A stretch of 49,132 nt of DNA from an uncultured Bacilli bacterium (GTDB taxonomy: Bacteria; Bacillota_I; Bacilli_A; RF39; UBA660), in contig CAKPDJ010000006.1 in the NCBI GenBank assembly GCA_934148875.1, forward strand, positions 1 to 49,132. The letters are read 5' to 3'. The notes below the pieces were generated by a model. That model worked only from the letters and a program-made list of their open reading frames with translations. It did no database searches and was not told the origin of the DNA. Position 1 is the first letter of the stretch; every line of letters begins with the position of its first letter. The translations under genes and the position numbers were made by a program. This document shows, in pieces, positions 48,943 to 49,132 of the stretch.

Positions 48943-49025
48943 TTATTTTCCTCCTAGTACATGTATTATCATAGCAAATAATTATTTAAAATACAACATT
49001 TTAAACAAATTTCACAAATGTCTTG

Positions 49026-49053
49026 AACCTTTTTTTAAAAATGCCATATTATA
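49026..49053 (+). promoter_or_regulatory. Sigma-K-type promoter of the right-edge gene
   Basis: AACC (49026-49029) and CATATTATA (49045-49053) match mACm and CATAnnnTA completely, with 16 nt from AAC to the -10. Late mother-cell expression is expected. Confidence 0.6.
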
Positions 49054-49086
49054 CAATGAGTAATCAAAAAAAGGAGGAATTTAATT

Positions 49087-49132
49087 ATGGGTAATTACGT
49101 ATCAAGTTCCGCTATCGTATTAGTATTATTTA
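49087..49132 (+). CDS. Start of a YjcZ-like small sporulation protein (partial)
   Basis: Only 15 codons remain before the window ends: MGNYVSSSAIVLVLF, a short polar start followed directly by a hydrophobic stretch. This resembles YjcZ-family sporulation peptides (about 25-45 aa, S-x-F-A-L-I-V-V-L-F-I-L-L-I). AAGGAGGAA lies 7 nt upstream, and a sigma-K-type promoter before it supports the call. Truncated by the window edge. Confidence 0.6.
   Translation, partial: MGNYVSSSAIVLVLF

Noticed and set aside
1..49132. Recoding of TGA as Trp (Mollicutes code), tRNA genes, CRISPR arrays
   Set aside because: TGA ends many genes and Trp is TGG throughout; no tRNA cloverleaf with TTCGA-type arm and no spaced repeat array was seen.

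Overview
The window is about 49 kb of a very AT-rich chromosome (roughly 28% GC by eye) that uses the standard genetic code (TGA is a stop). Gene content and order point to an endospore-forming member of Bacillota, class Bacilli, perhaps one of the small-genome uncultured gut lineages near Erysipelotrichales/RF39. The sporulation evidence is SpoIVA, a SpoVIF-like protein, a CotD-like coat protein, a YjcZ-like start at the right edge, and sigma-E/sigma-K-like promoters. The exact taxon cannot be fixed from the sequence alone.

Layout. 1-105: 3' end of a structured RNA with a terminator. 172-1365: acetate kinase 1. 1618-2882: an intact IS3-family (IS150-like) element with a programmed -1 frameshift. 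3005-3777: an anchored surface protein whose promoter has an 11-G homopolymer between -35 and -10, a likely phase-variation switch. 3962-8868: a compact cluster of PnuC-like transporter, nucleoside deoxyribosyltransferase-like protein, divergent PurA-like ligase, XRE regulator, small dNMP-kinase-like P-loop protein, zinc-PLC-like protein, NrtR-like regulator and RdgB. This is the best candidate for an undescribed nucleotide/NAD-related system. 8969-11719: acetate kinase 2, NrnA-like DHH phosphoesterase and EngB.

11799-22030: an unknown gene, a minus-strand pair (CysE/EpsC and a degenerate GDPD), then der - four unknown small genes plus SpoVIF - spoIVA - degenerate DnaQ-like gene - HU - CCA-adding enzyme - dnaD - nth. 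22052-28570: mscL, a ZIP transporter, ponA-like PBP1 and recU (minus strand), a 34-aa ORF, an intact GDPD, gpsB and rnpB. These blocks follow Bacillus synteny (der..spoIVA-hbs; dnaD-nth..ponA-recU..gpsB-rnpB).

28595-38753: rodZ-like gene - pgsA - recA, a three-gene envelope-glycan module (DUF2142, GtrA, UGM-like flavoprotein), rny, an anchored Ig/TSP1-like protein, and RNase J (minus strand). 38938-43719: a small acidic ORF, then ftsY - ylxM - herA-like - ffh, where the HerA ATPase is an intruder in the SRP operon. 43734-46833: an accessory zone with a CotD-like gene, an ATP-grasp pseudogene, an HExxH protein, a Cys/His/Asp protein with a frameshifted tail ORF, and a duplicated coat-gene terminator. 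46915-49132: rpoZ, recX, prsA (minus strand), and the start of a YjcZ-like gene behind a sigma-K-type promoter.

Housekeeping blocks (translation GTPases, SRP, cell wall, recombination, RNA decay) are conserved. Novelty sits in the insertions between them.
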